Assembly (NCBI RefSeq): GCF_016917355.1 | Contig: NZ_CP070304.1 | Coordinates: 1 to 64,000, forward strand | Direction: 5' to 3' | Source of the DNA: Glaciimonas sp. PAMC28666 | Lineage (GTDB): Bacteria; Pseudomonadota; Gammaproteobacteria; Burkholderiales; Burkholderiaceae_D | Length of the DNA stretch: 64,000 nt | In this document: positions 38,817-47,241 of the stretch, one piece after another | Position numbering within the stretch: the stretch's first letter is position 1 | Layout of the letters: each line of letters starts with the position of its first letter | Notes under the pieces: model-generated | What the model was told of the DNA's origin: nothing | Database searches by the model: none | What the model saw: only the letters and a program-made list of their open reading frames with translations | Program-made: the position numbers and the translations under genes

Positions 38817-39968
38817 ATGCAACGACGTTTAAGACTGGGAATGGTTGGCGGTGGCCAAAATGGGTACATCGGCGCGGTACATCGGATTGCGGCACGGTTG
38901 GATGATCATTATGATCTGGTCGCCGGCGCGTTATCCAGTGACCCCGCCCGTGCTGCCAGCAGCGCCGCCGAAATACGCCTCGACCCCAGCCGCAGTTACA
39001 GCGACTATCAGGAAATGGCGCGACAAGAAGCGGCGCGTCCGGACGGCATTGATGTCGTGACGATCGTCACGCCGAACTACTTGCACGCTCCCGTCGCCAG
39101 AGCCTTTCTGGGGGCGGGTATCCATGTTATTTGCGATAAGCCATTAGCTATTTCGCTCAAGGAAGGCCAGGAACTTGCGGCACTTGCACGGCAAAAAAAC
39201 CGCGTATTTGCGCTCACGCACACCTACACCGGCTATCCGATGGTGCGCCATGCCAAGGCGCTGGTTGAGGCCGGTGATCTGGGCGACCTACGGTTGATAC
39301 AGGTTGAGTATTCGCAGGACTGGCTTGCCGCTTCTATCGGCAGCGCCAACACCGGTGCCGCCGACGACTGGCATAACGACCCGTTACGCTCAGGTCCTGG
39401 CGGGACGCTGGCCGATGTCGGCACCCATGCCTACCAACTGGCCCAGTTCATCAGCGGCCAGACCCCGACACAATTGCTGGCCGAGCTCACCACTTTTGTG
39501 CCGGGCCGTCCCATCGACGACCACGTGCAGGTCATGCTGCGCTATGCGAATGGCGCGCGCGGTACATTGTGGGCCAGTCAGGTCGCTACCGGCTCTGAAA
39601 ATGCTTTGCGTTTGCGTTTATACGGCAGTAAAGCCCAACTCTCCTTCAACCAGGAGAATCCGAATGAATTATGGATCACGCCGCAAAGTGGCAACGCTCA
39701 GCGCTTAACTCCAGGCCGGGTTCCTGGCGCTGCAGCCGCGCATGCCACCCGCGTGCCTGCTGGTCATCCTGAAGGTTATATGGAGGCGTTCGCCCAACTG
39801 TATGTGGACGCGGCCTTACAAATTGCCGCAATCAACGCGGGGCAACCCATTCCGGAAGCGGCGCGCTGGCTGACTGACGTCAACGATGGCGTCGCCGGAA
39901 TGGCATTTATTGAAGCAGTAATTCGGAGCCATAAAAATAACGCGCAGTGGACCGATATAGCGCAATAA
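38817..39968 (+). CDS. Gfo/Idh/MocA-family NAD(P)-dependent dehydrogenase
   Basis: 383 residues. The Rossmann start reads LGMVGGGQNGYIGAVHR, then VTIVTPNYLHAPVA and the family motif CDKPLAIS (EKP-type, lysine near 104). The C-terminal dimerisation and catalytic domain contains GGTLADVGTHAYQLAQF with the catalytic His. These enzymes oxidise hydroxyls of sugars or inositols. A good AAGGA Shine-Dalgarno lies 25 bp after the isomerase stop. It is the last gene of the operon, followed by a stem-loop at 40007-40035. Confidence 0.92.
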   Translation: MQRRLRLGMVGGGQNGYIGAVHRIAARLDDHYDLVAGALSSDPARAASSAAEIRLDPSRSYSDYQEMARQEAARPDGIDVVTIVTPNYLHAPVARAFLGAGIHVICDKPLAISLKEGQELAALARQKNRVFALTHTYTGYPMVRHAKALVEAGDLGDLRLIQVEYSQDWLAASIGSANTGAADDWHNDPLRSGPGGTLADVGTHAYQLAQFISGQTPTQLLAELTTFVPGRPIDDHVQVMLRYANGARGTLWASQVATGSENALRLRLYGSKAQLSFNQENPNELWITPQSGNAQRLTPGRVPGAAAAHATRVPAGHPEGYMEAFAQLYVDAALQIAAINAGQPIPEAARWLTDVNDGVAGMAFIEAVIRSHKNNAQWTDIAQ

Positions 39969-40006
39969 GGATCACAGCAACGAGGTATCCATAGAGGTAT
40001 CCATAA

Positions 40007-40035
40007 GCGCCCTAACCCTTTTCAGGGTTGGGCGC
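40007..40035. terminator. Stem-loop between the convergent sugar operon and btuF
   Basis: GCGCCCtAACCCT pairs with AGGGTTgGGCGC across a four-base loop. It lies 40 bp after the dehydrogenase stop and overlaps the btuF stop codon. There is no strong U-run on either strand, so it may terminate only weakly. Confidence 0.6.
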
Positions 40036-40939
40036 GGCGAGCCCTGGCCAATTCTAGTTTCTCACACAGCATAGCGGCACCCTCTATCAAACGCGGACCG
40101 GCCCTATTCATCAGATCAGCCTCGATACCAAAGAGATTATTGCGTCGGACTGCCAACAAACCTGAATAGCTGCGCCAGTAATCGAGGTCGTTTTTGTCAT
40201 CTTTGCGTTGCCCGCTTAACAGTACCTCTGGATTTTCAACCAGCACAGCTTCTATATTTACAACCGGTGCCGTCACCGACAAGTTGGCGAAAATGTTTTC
40301 TCCGCCGCAAACGTTAATGGCGTCACTGACAATCTGATTGCCGTTGAGCGTATACAAGGGCCGGCTCCAAACTTGATAAAAAACCCGTACGCGCGGACGT
40401 TGTTGGTATTTATGACTGAGAGCGTCGATTTTTTCGCGCAGTGGCGCAGCCGCTTTTTCGGCCTCGGCGGAAGTGCCTGATAATCGACCAAGACGAACGA
40501 TACTGTCCGGGATATCGCGTAGCTTGCGCGGATCGCTGTAGAACAGCGGAATGCCCAGCTGGCGCAGCTGATCCAATTGCCGATCAGCGCTGTTATGTCG
40601 CCACACGACGAGCAGATCCGGCTTCAGCGCAATCAAACGCTCAATATCCAACAGACTGTTATCGCCGATACGCGGGATATTTTTTGCGGCCGGTGGATAG
40701 TCACTGTACTTCACCGTTCCTACTATGCGGTTGCCTGCGCCTGCAGCAAATACCAACTCCGTCACGTGCGGGGCCATGGTCACCACGCGCTGTGCAGGTT
40801 CCGGCATGGTCACAATATTACCCGCGTCGTCCCGCACCGACACCGGCGCTCCTGCCGCATTTTCTGCGGCTACCAGCAGCAGGCTAAAGAGTAAACTTAC
40901 CAGAATGGCAGCGCGTTGATTACTATTTGATAAAAGCAT
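40022..40939 (-). CDS. btuF: Periplasmic vitamin B12-binding protein
   Basis: 305 residues. An N-terminal hydrophobic signal (about 9-30, ending ENAAGA) is followed by a class III helical-backbone binding fold: RVVTMAPHVTELVFAAGAG, IVGTVKYSDYPPAAKNIPRIG, LIALKPDLLVVW. The mature protein delivers corrinoids to BtuCD. It is the last gene of the leftward B12 uptake set, about 100 bp after btuD. The assignment to B12 rather than ferric siderophore rests on the sequence class and on the riboswitch-btuB neighbourhood. Confidence 0.92.
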   Translation of the reverse strand: MLLSNSNQRAAILVSLLFSLLLVAAENAAGAPVSVRDDAGNIVTMPEPAQRVVTMAPHVTELVFAAGAGNRIVGTVKYSDYPPAAKNIPRIGDNSLLDIERLIALKPDLLVVWRHNSADRQLDQLRQLGIPLFYSDPRKLRDIPDSIVRLGRLSGTSAEAEKAAAPLREKIDALSHKYQQRPRVRVFYQVWSRPLYTLNGNQIVSDAINVCGGENIFANLSVTAPVVNIEAVLVENPEVLLSGQRKDDKNDLDYWRSYSGLLAVRRNNLFGIEADLMNRAGPRLIEGAAMLCEKLELARARRAQP

Positions 40940-41038
40940 ATCCGTTCCGATAAAGACGACGACTAAAAAAATACACGGTGTAATGGGCTATTCACCAAAG
41001 CACACCGTTGTTAAAGGCTAACGATGAACGCACACCGA

Positions 41039-41824
41039 TTAAGTGGGAATAAAAATGGTGCGGTCAGCGTGCCTGATTATTTCTATCGGATGGCCCAGGC
41101 ATTCGCTCAGTATCGTTGCCGTCATGACCTCCGCAACCGGTCCCGCCTGCCATCGTCCATCGCCCATCAGCAATAACGCGTGACTCGCCACGCTATGCGC
41201 CAGATTCAAATCGTGACTGACCATGACGACAGCTTTGGCCGGATTGGTTTCGTCACAAAGATTGGCCAATAAGCGCATCACGCTCACCTGATGCGCCAGA
41301 TCAAGTGCGTTTGCAGGTTCATCCAGTAACAACAGCGGGGTATCCTGCGCCAACACCGCCGCAATCGCCACACGCTGACGTTCTCCTCCAGACAGGGAAC
41401 GAATGTCGCGCTCGGCCAGCGCCGCAACATCCAGCGCCGCCAATGCATCCAGTGCAGCGGCCTGATCGGCGTCGGACTCCCAATAGCCGCTATCGTGATA
41501 GGGATGCCGTGCCGCCAGTACGGTTTCAATCACGCGATAACCGAATGCATCGCGGCTGCCCTGCGGCAAGAAGGCCCGCACCCGCGCCAGCGCAGGCAAA
41601 GACCAATCTGACAACGGCGTTTCGGCTAATTCAACTACCCCGCCGTCGGCTGAACGCAAACCCGCCAGACAGCGTAAAAATGTACTCTTCCCTGCTCCGT
41701 TGCGCCCGATCACACACCAAAGTTGTCCAGGATGCACGTCCCAGTCCAATTCAGTGACCAGCCGGCGGTCACCGATAGCAAGATCCAGCGCGCGGGTGCG
41801 CACCAATGCAGGAGGTGATCTCAT
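41039..41824 (-). CDS. btuD: Vitamin B12 ABC importer, ATP-binding subunit
   Basis: 261 residues. Walker A GRNGAGKST (about 39), Q-loop LPQGS, signature LSGGERQRVAIA and Walker B LLLLDEPANAL are all intact; the switch His follows in VMVSHDLNLA. FecE/BtuD type. Its ATG overlaps the btuC stop as ATGA, so the two are translationally coupled. Hydrolyses ATP on the cytoplasmic face of BtuC. Confidence 0.93.
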   Translation of the reverse strand: MRSPPALVRTRALDLAIGDRRLVTELDWDVHPGQLWCVIGRNGAGKSTFLRCLAGLRSADGGVVELAETPLSDWSLPALARVRAFLPQGSRDAFGYRVIETVLAARHPYHDSGYWESDADQAAALDALAALDVAALAERDIRSLSGGERQRVAIAAVLAQDTPLLLLDEPANALDLAHQVSVMRLLANLCDETNPAKAVVMVSHDLNLAHSVASHALLLMGDGRWQAGPVAEVMTATILSECLGHPIEIIRHADRTIFIPT

Positions 41825-42891
41825 CGTTTGCGAATATGGTGCAGTTGCAATAAAAACGCCGGGACCCCGATCAAGGCGGTAATTACGCCCACCGGCAATT
41901 GCGTTGGTGCGATGACCGTACGCGCCAACGTATCAGCCAACAACAAGAACGTGCCCCCGGCGATGGTCGCAGCGGGTAACAACAAACGATGATCCGGTCC
42001 CAACGCAAAGCGGCAAGCATGCGGCACGATCAAACCAACAAACCCAATCGCGCCAGCACTACTCACCGTGCATGCGGTCAATAAAGCCGCACAAAAAAAC
42101 AGTCCCTTGCGTAACGATCCCACATGTATTCCCAGCGTCGCCGCAGCCTCAGCGTGCAGAACCATGACGTTGATATTGCGTGCGTGGCGCACAGCAAACA
42201 TCAGCGCTCCGCCAAGCACCAGCCAGGGAAGCCAACGCAACTGTGCGCCAGACAAATCACCAATCAACCAAAACACCATGCTGCGTAAACGACTATCGGG
42301 AGCAATCGACAACATCAATGTCACCAGCGCTCCGCACCCCGATGCAACAATCACACCGGTAAGCAACAACAACGGTGCATTACCATCCGCAATCCCACCC
42401 CGCAAATCGCGATAAGCTAATCCAAACAACAGCAACGCCACGGCAATAGCTCCCCCAAAAGCAGCTATATCAATCATCCAGGCCGCACTAAAAAAAAGCA
42501 TCGCCGACAAAGCTCCAACCGCCGCCCCGCCCGATACCCCAAGCACATAAGGATCAGCCAAAGGATTCCGCAACAACGCTTGCATCATCACCCCAGCCAA
42601 CGCCAGCATAGCCCCCGTCACAAAACCAGACAAAGCCCGCTCCAGTCGCAACTGCAACAACGTCGCCGCCATAGTCCGAGGCGCGCCACGCGCCCCATCA
42701 CTCAAAGCACCAAAAATATCAGAAAAAGACAACCCCACCGACCCCACAGCACAAGCAAAACCAACACACACCAGCGCCAACACCCCCAACCCCACCAACA
42801 CAAAAACCGCCCGCCGCCCATCCCGCGAAGGACGCGTCGAAACAGCCGAAGATTTTTTGATAGCTCTACTATTAATCACGCAATCTTTCAA
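41821..42891 (-). CDS. btuC: Vitamin B12 ABC importer, permease subunit
   Basis: 356 residues, FecCD family, with about ten membrane segments after a 28-residue basic cytoplasmic start. Motifs: GAMLALAGVMMQALLRNPLADP near 95-118 and GFVGLIVPHACRF near 270. The first third of the gene (about 42440-42890) uses codons ending almost only in G or T, unlike the rest of the gene. No clear Shine-Dalgarno was seen before the ATG. Confidence 0.93.
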   Translation of the reverse strand: MKDCVINSRAIKKSSAVSTRPSRDGRRAVFVLVGLGVLALVCVGFACAVGSVGLSFSDIFGALSDGARGAPRTMAATLLQLRLERALSGFVTGAMLALAGVMMQALLRNPLADPYVLGVSGGAAVGALSAMLFFSAAWMIDIAAFGGAIAVALLLFGLAYRDLRGGIADGNAPLLLLTGVIVASGCGALVTLMLSIAPDSRLRSMVFWLIGDLSGAQLRWLPWLVLGGALMFAVRHARNINVMVLHAEAAATLGIHVGSLRKGLFFCAALLTACTVSSAGAIGFVGLIVPHACRFALGPDHRLLLPAATIAGGTFLLLADTLARTVIAPTQLPVGVITALIGVPAFLLQLHHIRKR

Positions 42892-43272
42892 ACAAAAATA
42901 GAAAAAGTTGTAGTCATAGTATTTATTGCAGGCGAGGTTATAGGAGCCGTTGCAGTTGCAGTTGCTGTTGTTTTTGAAGCGGCCCCTGCCCTACCCCGAC
43001 ATTGAAGCTGCCAGGCATTTCAGCTGTCAGTCGGGAATTGCTGGGAAACATGTCTGAGCCGCAGGCGAGTTGGTTTCTCAACCCGACTGGGAGCTGAAAT
43101 GCTTGGGAACCCGAAGGGCAGCATCACTGCGGTCGCCTTCTTTTTGGTGCCTTTTTCTTGGCGGGGGTGCCGAGCCGAGCAAGAAAAAACACTAGCTGTC
43201 GGGCTACCCCCGACAAGCCCCCACGGAGCATTAACCAACCAAACAACCACAAAACCAAAACCAAAAACTCAA
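42892..43272. other. Intergenic region btuB-btuC with probable dispersed repeat
   Basis: 381 bp with no supported gene. Contents: a G/T-rich stretch (42900-42980), the inverted repeat listed separately, a hairpin GTCGGG-ctacc-CCCGAC (43198-43214), and an A/C-rich tail (43216-43272). An open frame through 43099-43617 would be antisense to btuB and is not accepted. The stretch 43136-43215 has the look of intergenic repeats common in related genomes (recollection). Confidence 0.6.
43011..43106. repeat. 25-bp imperfect inverted repeat
   Basis: CCAGGCATTTCAGCTGTCAG continuing to 43035 matches the reverse complement of 43082-43106 at 22 of 25 positions. The 46-bp interior reads without a gene. Could be a BIME/MITE-like element or an RNA hairpin in the btuB-btuC transcript. 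Confidence 0.8.
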
Positions 43273-45186
43273 TCACCGAAACCCATACCGCACCCCCACA
43301 AACAAACTAGCCCCCCCAGTTCCATAATACCGAGCCAACTCATAATCCTTATTAAGCACATTATTCCAACGCCCAAACAAAGACCACTTCTCCGTCAAAT
43401 CATAACTAGCATACAGATTAACCAAACTATACCCACCAAGCACAACCTGATTATCGACATCATCATAACGCCGACCAGACACCACCATCTCAACACCCGC
43501 CTTAACCGCCCCAGCAGCGTACTCAAGCGCCGCCGTACCATGCTGCCGCGCCCGCCGTGCCAGCAATTTCCCAGTAGTATCATCCCGCGGATTCTGCACA
43601 TCCAAAGACCCCCGTAACGCAAAGTCCCCAAGTTTCGTACTGCCGCCCAACGAAACCCCCTCAAGAGTTGCCTTGTCAACGTTATAAGCACAACCATACG
43701 GATGGCTATCCGGCTGTACCGGACAAGTCGTGGTGGACACAATCAAATCGGTAAGCTTGTTGTGATAGTAAGACACATTCAGCTGCGAAGTGCCATCATC
43801 GTAGACTAAGCCAACTTCCGCATTTTTGCCTTTTTCAGGCTTGTTCGCCGTAATCCCATAACCCGGGTAATACAACTCATTAAAAGTCGGCGCACGAAAA
43901 CTGGTGCCATAACTCACATTGGCACGCCAGTCTTTATTCAAACGATAGCCGTACCCAAGACTACCCGTCGCGTGCGTCCCAAACTGGGAGCTATTATCGT
44001 TCCGGATGCTGGCGGTTGCCAGATGATCTCCGCGCTTCAACTGATACGAAGCCGCGAGGGAATTGGTGGTGCGGTCACCCGACAAACCGGTCGCAGAAAC
44101 TTCCTCCTCACGCCGCTCCGCCAGCAATTGCAACACGTCCGGTCCAATCAACAAATCATTTTGCCAGCTGAAATTGTTTTGTTTGGTGGTTATGTCGCTC
44201 GTGCCATCCGGCTGATCGCTACTGATATACACCGACTTATCGGTCGTTTGCGATAGCTGCACCTTGCTACTCCACCACGGCAGTATCTCGTTCTTGGAAT
44301 ACACCGCCAGATTTTGCAAATCCTGCACAACGCGCGTATCAAAACCAGGGCCATTGTCATACTGCGCATTCAGGCGGCTTTGCAAGAAGTTGAACCCAAC
44401 TTCCTGTCCCTTGGCCAACTCCAGACTAAACTGGCCGCTGGAACTATCCTTTTTGTAGCCATCTTTATCGGGATTGTAAGAGCTGTACGGCGAAGGATCA
44501 GGTTTCGTCGCTGAAAATCCGTCAGCATTCTCATGCGCCGCCGCAATCGCATAACTAAAGCGATGGTCGCCCTCAGTCGCGCCCGACACGCTGGCATCCA
44601 TCGTGCGGGTGCCGTAGCTGCCGACACCGGCAGAAGCCGTCAAGCGCGGCGCGCCGGAACCCTTTTTGGTAAATATTTGAATCACGCCGCCAATAGCGTC
44701 GGCGCCATACAGGCTGCTTAGTGGACCATACACAATTTCGATATGATCAATTTGTGACAACGGGATGCTGGACCATGTAGCGCCGCCAGTGGTAGAAGAA
44801 CCGACCCGCACCCCGTCTATCAGGACAATATTTTGATTATTCGCCGCGCCACGCATGAAGACGGAGGCACTGGTACCAGGACCACCGTTAGCAGTGATCT
44901 CAATCCCGCGTTGCTTTTGCAACAGTTCAACCAATGAGGTTTGTCCCGAAAGCGCAATATCTTCGGCCGAGATAACAACGTTATCGCTCAGCACGTCGCT
45001 GGCTTTTTGGGGTGTACGGGTGGCCGTTACCAGCACTTGATCGAGTGCTTTATCCTCAACCGCCTGCGCAAAACTGGACGAAGAAAAAGTAGAAATAATA
45101 AGGCTAAAAATAACGGAAGAAGAGCACAAAGGCGCAATCATTCGCGCAGGGTTGCGCAAATGCGTCGGTGAAGCAATTGGAGTCAT
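43273..45186 (-). CDS. btuB: TonB-dependent vitamin B12 outer-membrane receptor
   Basis: 637 residues: signal peptide in roughly the first 40; a TonB-box-like stretch then LDQVLVTATRTPQK (about 47-60); plug domain to about 165 (IEIVYGPLSSLYGADAIGGVIQIFTKKG); 22-strand barrel ending GVRYGFR. The final residue is Arg, with Phe next to last, a small departure from the usual C-terminal Phe. The cobalamin riboswitch lies about 130 bp upstream, which fixes the substrate class. The last 370 bp of the gene show the G/T-ending codon bias described in the findings. Confidence 0.93.
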   Translation of the reverse strand: MTPIASPTHLRNPARMIAPLCSSSVIFSLIISTFSSSSFAQAVEDKALDQVLVTATRTPQKASDVLSDNVVISAEDIALSGQTSLVELLQKQRGIEITANGGPGTSASVFMRGAANNQNIVLIDGVRVGSSTTGGATWSSIPLSQIDHIEIVYGPLSSLYGADAIGGVIQIFTKKGSGAPRLTASAGVGSYGTRTMDASVSGATEGDHRFSYAIAAAHENADGFSATKPDPSPYSSYNPDKDGYKKDSSSGQFSLELAKGQEVGFNFLQSRLNAQYDNGPGFDTRVVQDLQNLAVYSKNEILPWWSSKVQLSQTTDKSVYISSDQPDGTSDITTKQNNFSWQNDLLIGPDVLQLLAERREEEVSATGLSGDRTTNSLAASYQLKRGDHLATASIRNDNSSQFGTHATGSLGYGYRLNKDWRANVSYGTSFRAPTFNELYYPGYGITANKPEKGKNAEVGLVYDDGTSQLNVSYYHNKLTDLIVSTTTCPVQPDSHPYGCAYNVDKATLEGVSLGGSTKLGDFALRGSLDVQNPRDDTTGKLLARRARQHGTAALEYAAGAVKAGVEMVVSGRRYDDVDNQVVLGGYSLVNLYASYDLTEKWSLFGRWNNVLNKDYELARYYGTGGASLFVGVRYGFR

Positions 45187-45309
45187 GATAATTTAAATGT
45201 AAACAGCTACCAGCCCGCCTCCCCGCGCGCTGGATTCAAAAGAAGACCACTTGAAGATATTACGTTGAACAACCAATCCGCCATTTCGCTGAATCAGGAT
45301 TGCTCCATC

Positions 45310-45480
45310 TGGTAACAAATTACAAGCAGTACTTCCACCTGCTAGAGGCCGGTATCCGGGCTATCAAGTCAAACTACCTTACCTTCCCGTGCATAAAAAC
45401 ACAGTGGTGTCAGAGGCAGCCGGTCACAATAGGTATGAAGTACGACCCCTATTGAGCACAGTGTATTGTCATATAGACGC
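45310..45480 (-). promoter_or_regulatory. Cobalamin (B12) riboswitch controlling btuB
   Basis: Read on the minus strand the RNA shows the family landmarks in order: CACCACTG (45402-45409), GGGAAGGT (45381-45388), then GATAGCCCGGATACCGGCC (about 45347-45365), followed by CTAGCAGG in place of the B12-box region. Bound adenosylcobalamin should shut off btuB, and btuC-btuD-btuF if co-transcribed. Ends are approximate. Confidence 0.9.
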
Positions 45481-45601
45481 TGTACTTAATCTGCTGAAGT
45501 TCATCCGCTTGATGCGCTAAAGCTTATACGCAGATGAATAAGCAAAATAAATGAACAAAATGTAGGCAGATTGTGACGCTTGTGTTCCGTTGCGGGGGCA
45601 G

Positions 45602-45650
45602 CACACGTATTGCGTGTTTCCCGTTTAACTGCGAACACAGCCGTGTTCGC
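45602..45650 (-). other. Two adjacent hairpins after cobC
   Basis: GCGAACAC-agcc-GTGTTCGC (45631-45650) is a perfect 8-bp stem; next to it ACACG-tattg-CGTGT (45603-45617). They follow cobC by about 90 bp and precede the riboswitch, so may end the cob transcript, although no U-run is present. The 45481-45740 interval holds no accepted gene. Confidence 0.5.
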
Positions 45651-45740
45651 GAGCACCAAAAGCACCGGCATTTTAACCTAGATTTATCGACATTTGCAGT
45701 ACCGACAATCTGACATCGGCCAGCCATGCGCGCAGTCAGG

Positions 45741-46394
45741 CTACAAAGATAGCGAAACTACCTCGCCGTAACCGATTCTATGGGGTTCGCTGGCTGCCCG
45801 GTGCGCTATGTCGGCTATATCGGCTATGTCGGCAATACCGGCTATCTTGGCCACATAGACCGAGGATCCAGCTTCTGCAGAAACAGTTGTGAGCGCGTGG
45901 CATGCCAGAAGCAGGCGGATAGTCCCTGCATGACAAATAACGACGACGTCATCGGGATTATGATGGTGTGGAGGAACGACGCGAAGCCTTAGCAAATCAA
46001 GATAGAAAGCCTGCACCCGTGCCGCCATCTGCATCACGCTTTCGCCACCACCGGGTTGATAATCGATCATCGCGGCAGCCCAGGCATCGATCTCGTCGCG
46101 GGAAATCGACTGCCAAGATTGCATTTCCCAGCTTCCGAAGTCCAGTTCCAGTAAACGTGAATCAAGGATCGGTACAGGCCAGCCCGGTTCATTCGCCAAT
46201 CCGCCCGCTAAACCAGCGCATCGCCGAAGCGGGCTGGAAAATAGCAACGCCGGTTTTAGTAACGTCTCTATCAACCGATTCTGCACACGTGCATTTTCAT
46301 GTGCTGAGACAGGCAGATCCGACCGCCCATAACAAATATCGAACGCGTTGCCCGATATAGTCGGTTTAGGATGACGGACTAAATGAAGTTGCAT
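45741..46394 (-). CDS. cobC: Alpha-ribazole phosphatase-like histidine phosphatase
   Basis: 217 residues from the ATG at 46394 (start of MQLHLVRHPKP; a longer frame upstream overlaps cobS and is rejected). Histidine-phosphatase signature LVRHPKP with phosphohistidine near residue 7, SSPLRRC near 58, acidic LLELDFGSWE, and second His in VVICHAGTIR near 156. In B12 synthesis CobC removes phosphate from alpha-ribazole phosphate. Two bases after cobS. The C-terminus contains an in-frame repeat IAGIADIADIADIAH not expected in the family. Confidence 0.88.
   Translation of the reverse strand: MQLHLVRHPKPTISGNAFDICYGRSDLPVSAHENARVQNRLIETLLKPALLFSSPLRRCAGLAGGLANEPGWPVPILDSRLLELDFGSWEMQSWQSISRDEIDAWAAAMIDYQPGGGESVMQMAARVQAFYLDLLRLRVVPPHHHNPDDVVVICHAGTIRLLLACHALTTVSAEAGSSVYVAKIAGIADIADIADIAHRAASEPHRIGYGEVVSLSL
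45805..45849 (-). repeat. In-frame 9-bp tandem repeat inside cobC
   Basis: Five 9-mers on the plus strand (GCTATGTCG, GCTATATCG, GCTATGTCG, GCAATACCG, GCTATCTTG) start at 45805, 45814, 45823, 45832 and 45841. They encode the three-residue IAD/IAG repeats near the CobC C-terminus and keep the frame. Confidence 0.92.
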
Positions 46395-46396
46395 CG

Positions 46397-47236
46397 TTAT
46401 TTCAAGAGCGGCACGGCGGCCAACAAGCCAAGGTAAAACGCCACCTCTGCCGCCTGCTGCACTGCACCCAGACAGTCGCCGGTATACCCACCGATGCGCT
46501 TGACGAAAAATCGGGCAAACCACAAAGTAGCGATACCGCTGCACAGCATACCGGCAAGGATTCCTGCCCAAGGAGCCCAGCCGAAACATCCCATTGCGAT
46601 TAACGGCAACGCCGCGAATATCGCCGCGATCCCCCATTCAGTACCGGACATTTCCTGTGCCAACGGTTTGGCCTTGCCTTCAGCTCTGACGTACGTCATT
46701 TGCCAGATCAACAGACTCGCCATCAAACGAGAAAACGGGTGCGCCATCAATAAAGCCGCGACCACATTCAGCCAAGGCAAGCTCGCGAGCAGCGTGCACT
46801 TCAATCCCAGCATTAGCACCACACCGATCACCCCGTAGGCACCGACGCGTGAATCCTTCATAATTTCAAGAATGCGGGCGGGCGCACAACTAGCCCCAAA
46901 ACCACCACCAAAACCATCGCAGACATCGGCGAAGCCGTCTTCATGGAACGCTCCCGTCAGATAAATGCCAACAATAGTCGACAGCAAAACCGCCACCGGG
47001 GTTGGCCATAAACAGGTGCAAACAGCGTAAATCGCCGCCGTAATCGCCCCCACCACAATGCCCACCGCTGAAAAGTAACGCGAAGCTTGCTGTAACCAGG
47101 CGGGATCGAACCCCACCCGGCGCGGGATCGGCAGGCGTGTAAAAAACTGTAGGGCAATAAAAAAAAGGCGCACCTGATGGCAGACCGATCTGGTCAGATT
47201 TTGTGAGCGCGACGCACTGGGCTGCAGGTCAGACAT
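46397..47236 (-). CDS. cobS: Adenosylcobinamide-GDP ribazoletransferase (cobalamin synthase)
   Basis: 279-residue integral membrane protein. Family landmarks: FFTRLPIPR near 33, FHEDGFADVCDGFGGG near 95-110 (acidic metal site), KDSRVGAYGVIG near 128, and GGYTGDCLGAVQQ near 250. It joins adenosylcobinamide-GDP with alpha-ribazole to form the lower ligand of B12. Five bases after cobT and two before cobC, so a tight cobT-cobS-cobC unit. Confidence 0.95.
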   Translation of the reverse strand: MSDLQPSASRSQNLTRSVCHQVRLFFIALQFFTRLPIPRRVGFDPAWLQQASRYFSAVGIVVGAITAAIYAVCTCLWPTPVAVLLSTIVGIYLTGAFHEDGFADVCDGFGGGFGASCAPARILEIMKDSRVGAYGVIGVVLMLGLKCTLLASLPWLNVVAALLMAHPFSRLMASLLIWQMTYVRAEGKAKPLAQEMSGTEWGIAAIFAALPLIAMGCFGWAPWAGILAGMLCSGIATLWFARFFVKRIGGYTGDCLGAVQQAAEVAFYLGLLAAVPLLK

Positions 47237-47241
47237 GGTGT

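Noticed and set aside
43099-43617. 172-codon plus-strand frame over the btuB end
   Set aside because: Antisense to btuB; its Pro/Thr/Lys-rich sequence simply reflects the A/C-rich strand.
42440-43640. Diversity-generating retroelement as the cause of the strand skew
   Set aside because: No reverse transcriptase or template repeat in the window, and the bias spans coding and noncoding DNA without a variable-repeat pattern.
45741-46637. 298-residue form of CobC
   Set aside because: The extra N-terminus overlaps cobS and precedes the family's normal MQLHLVRH start.
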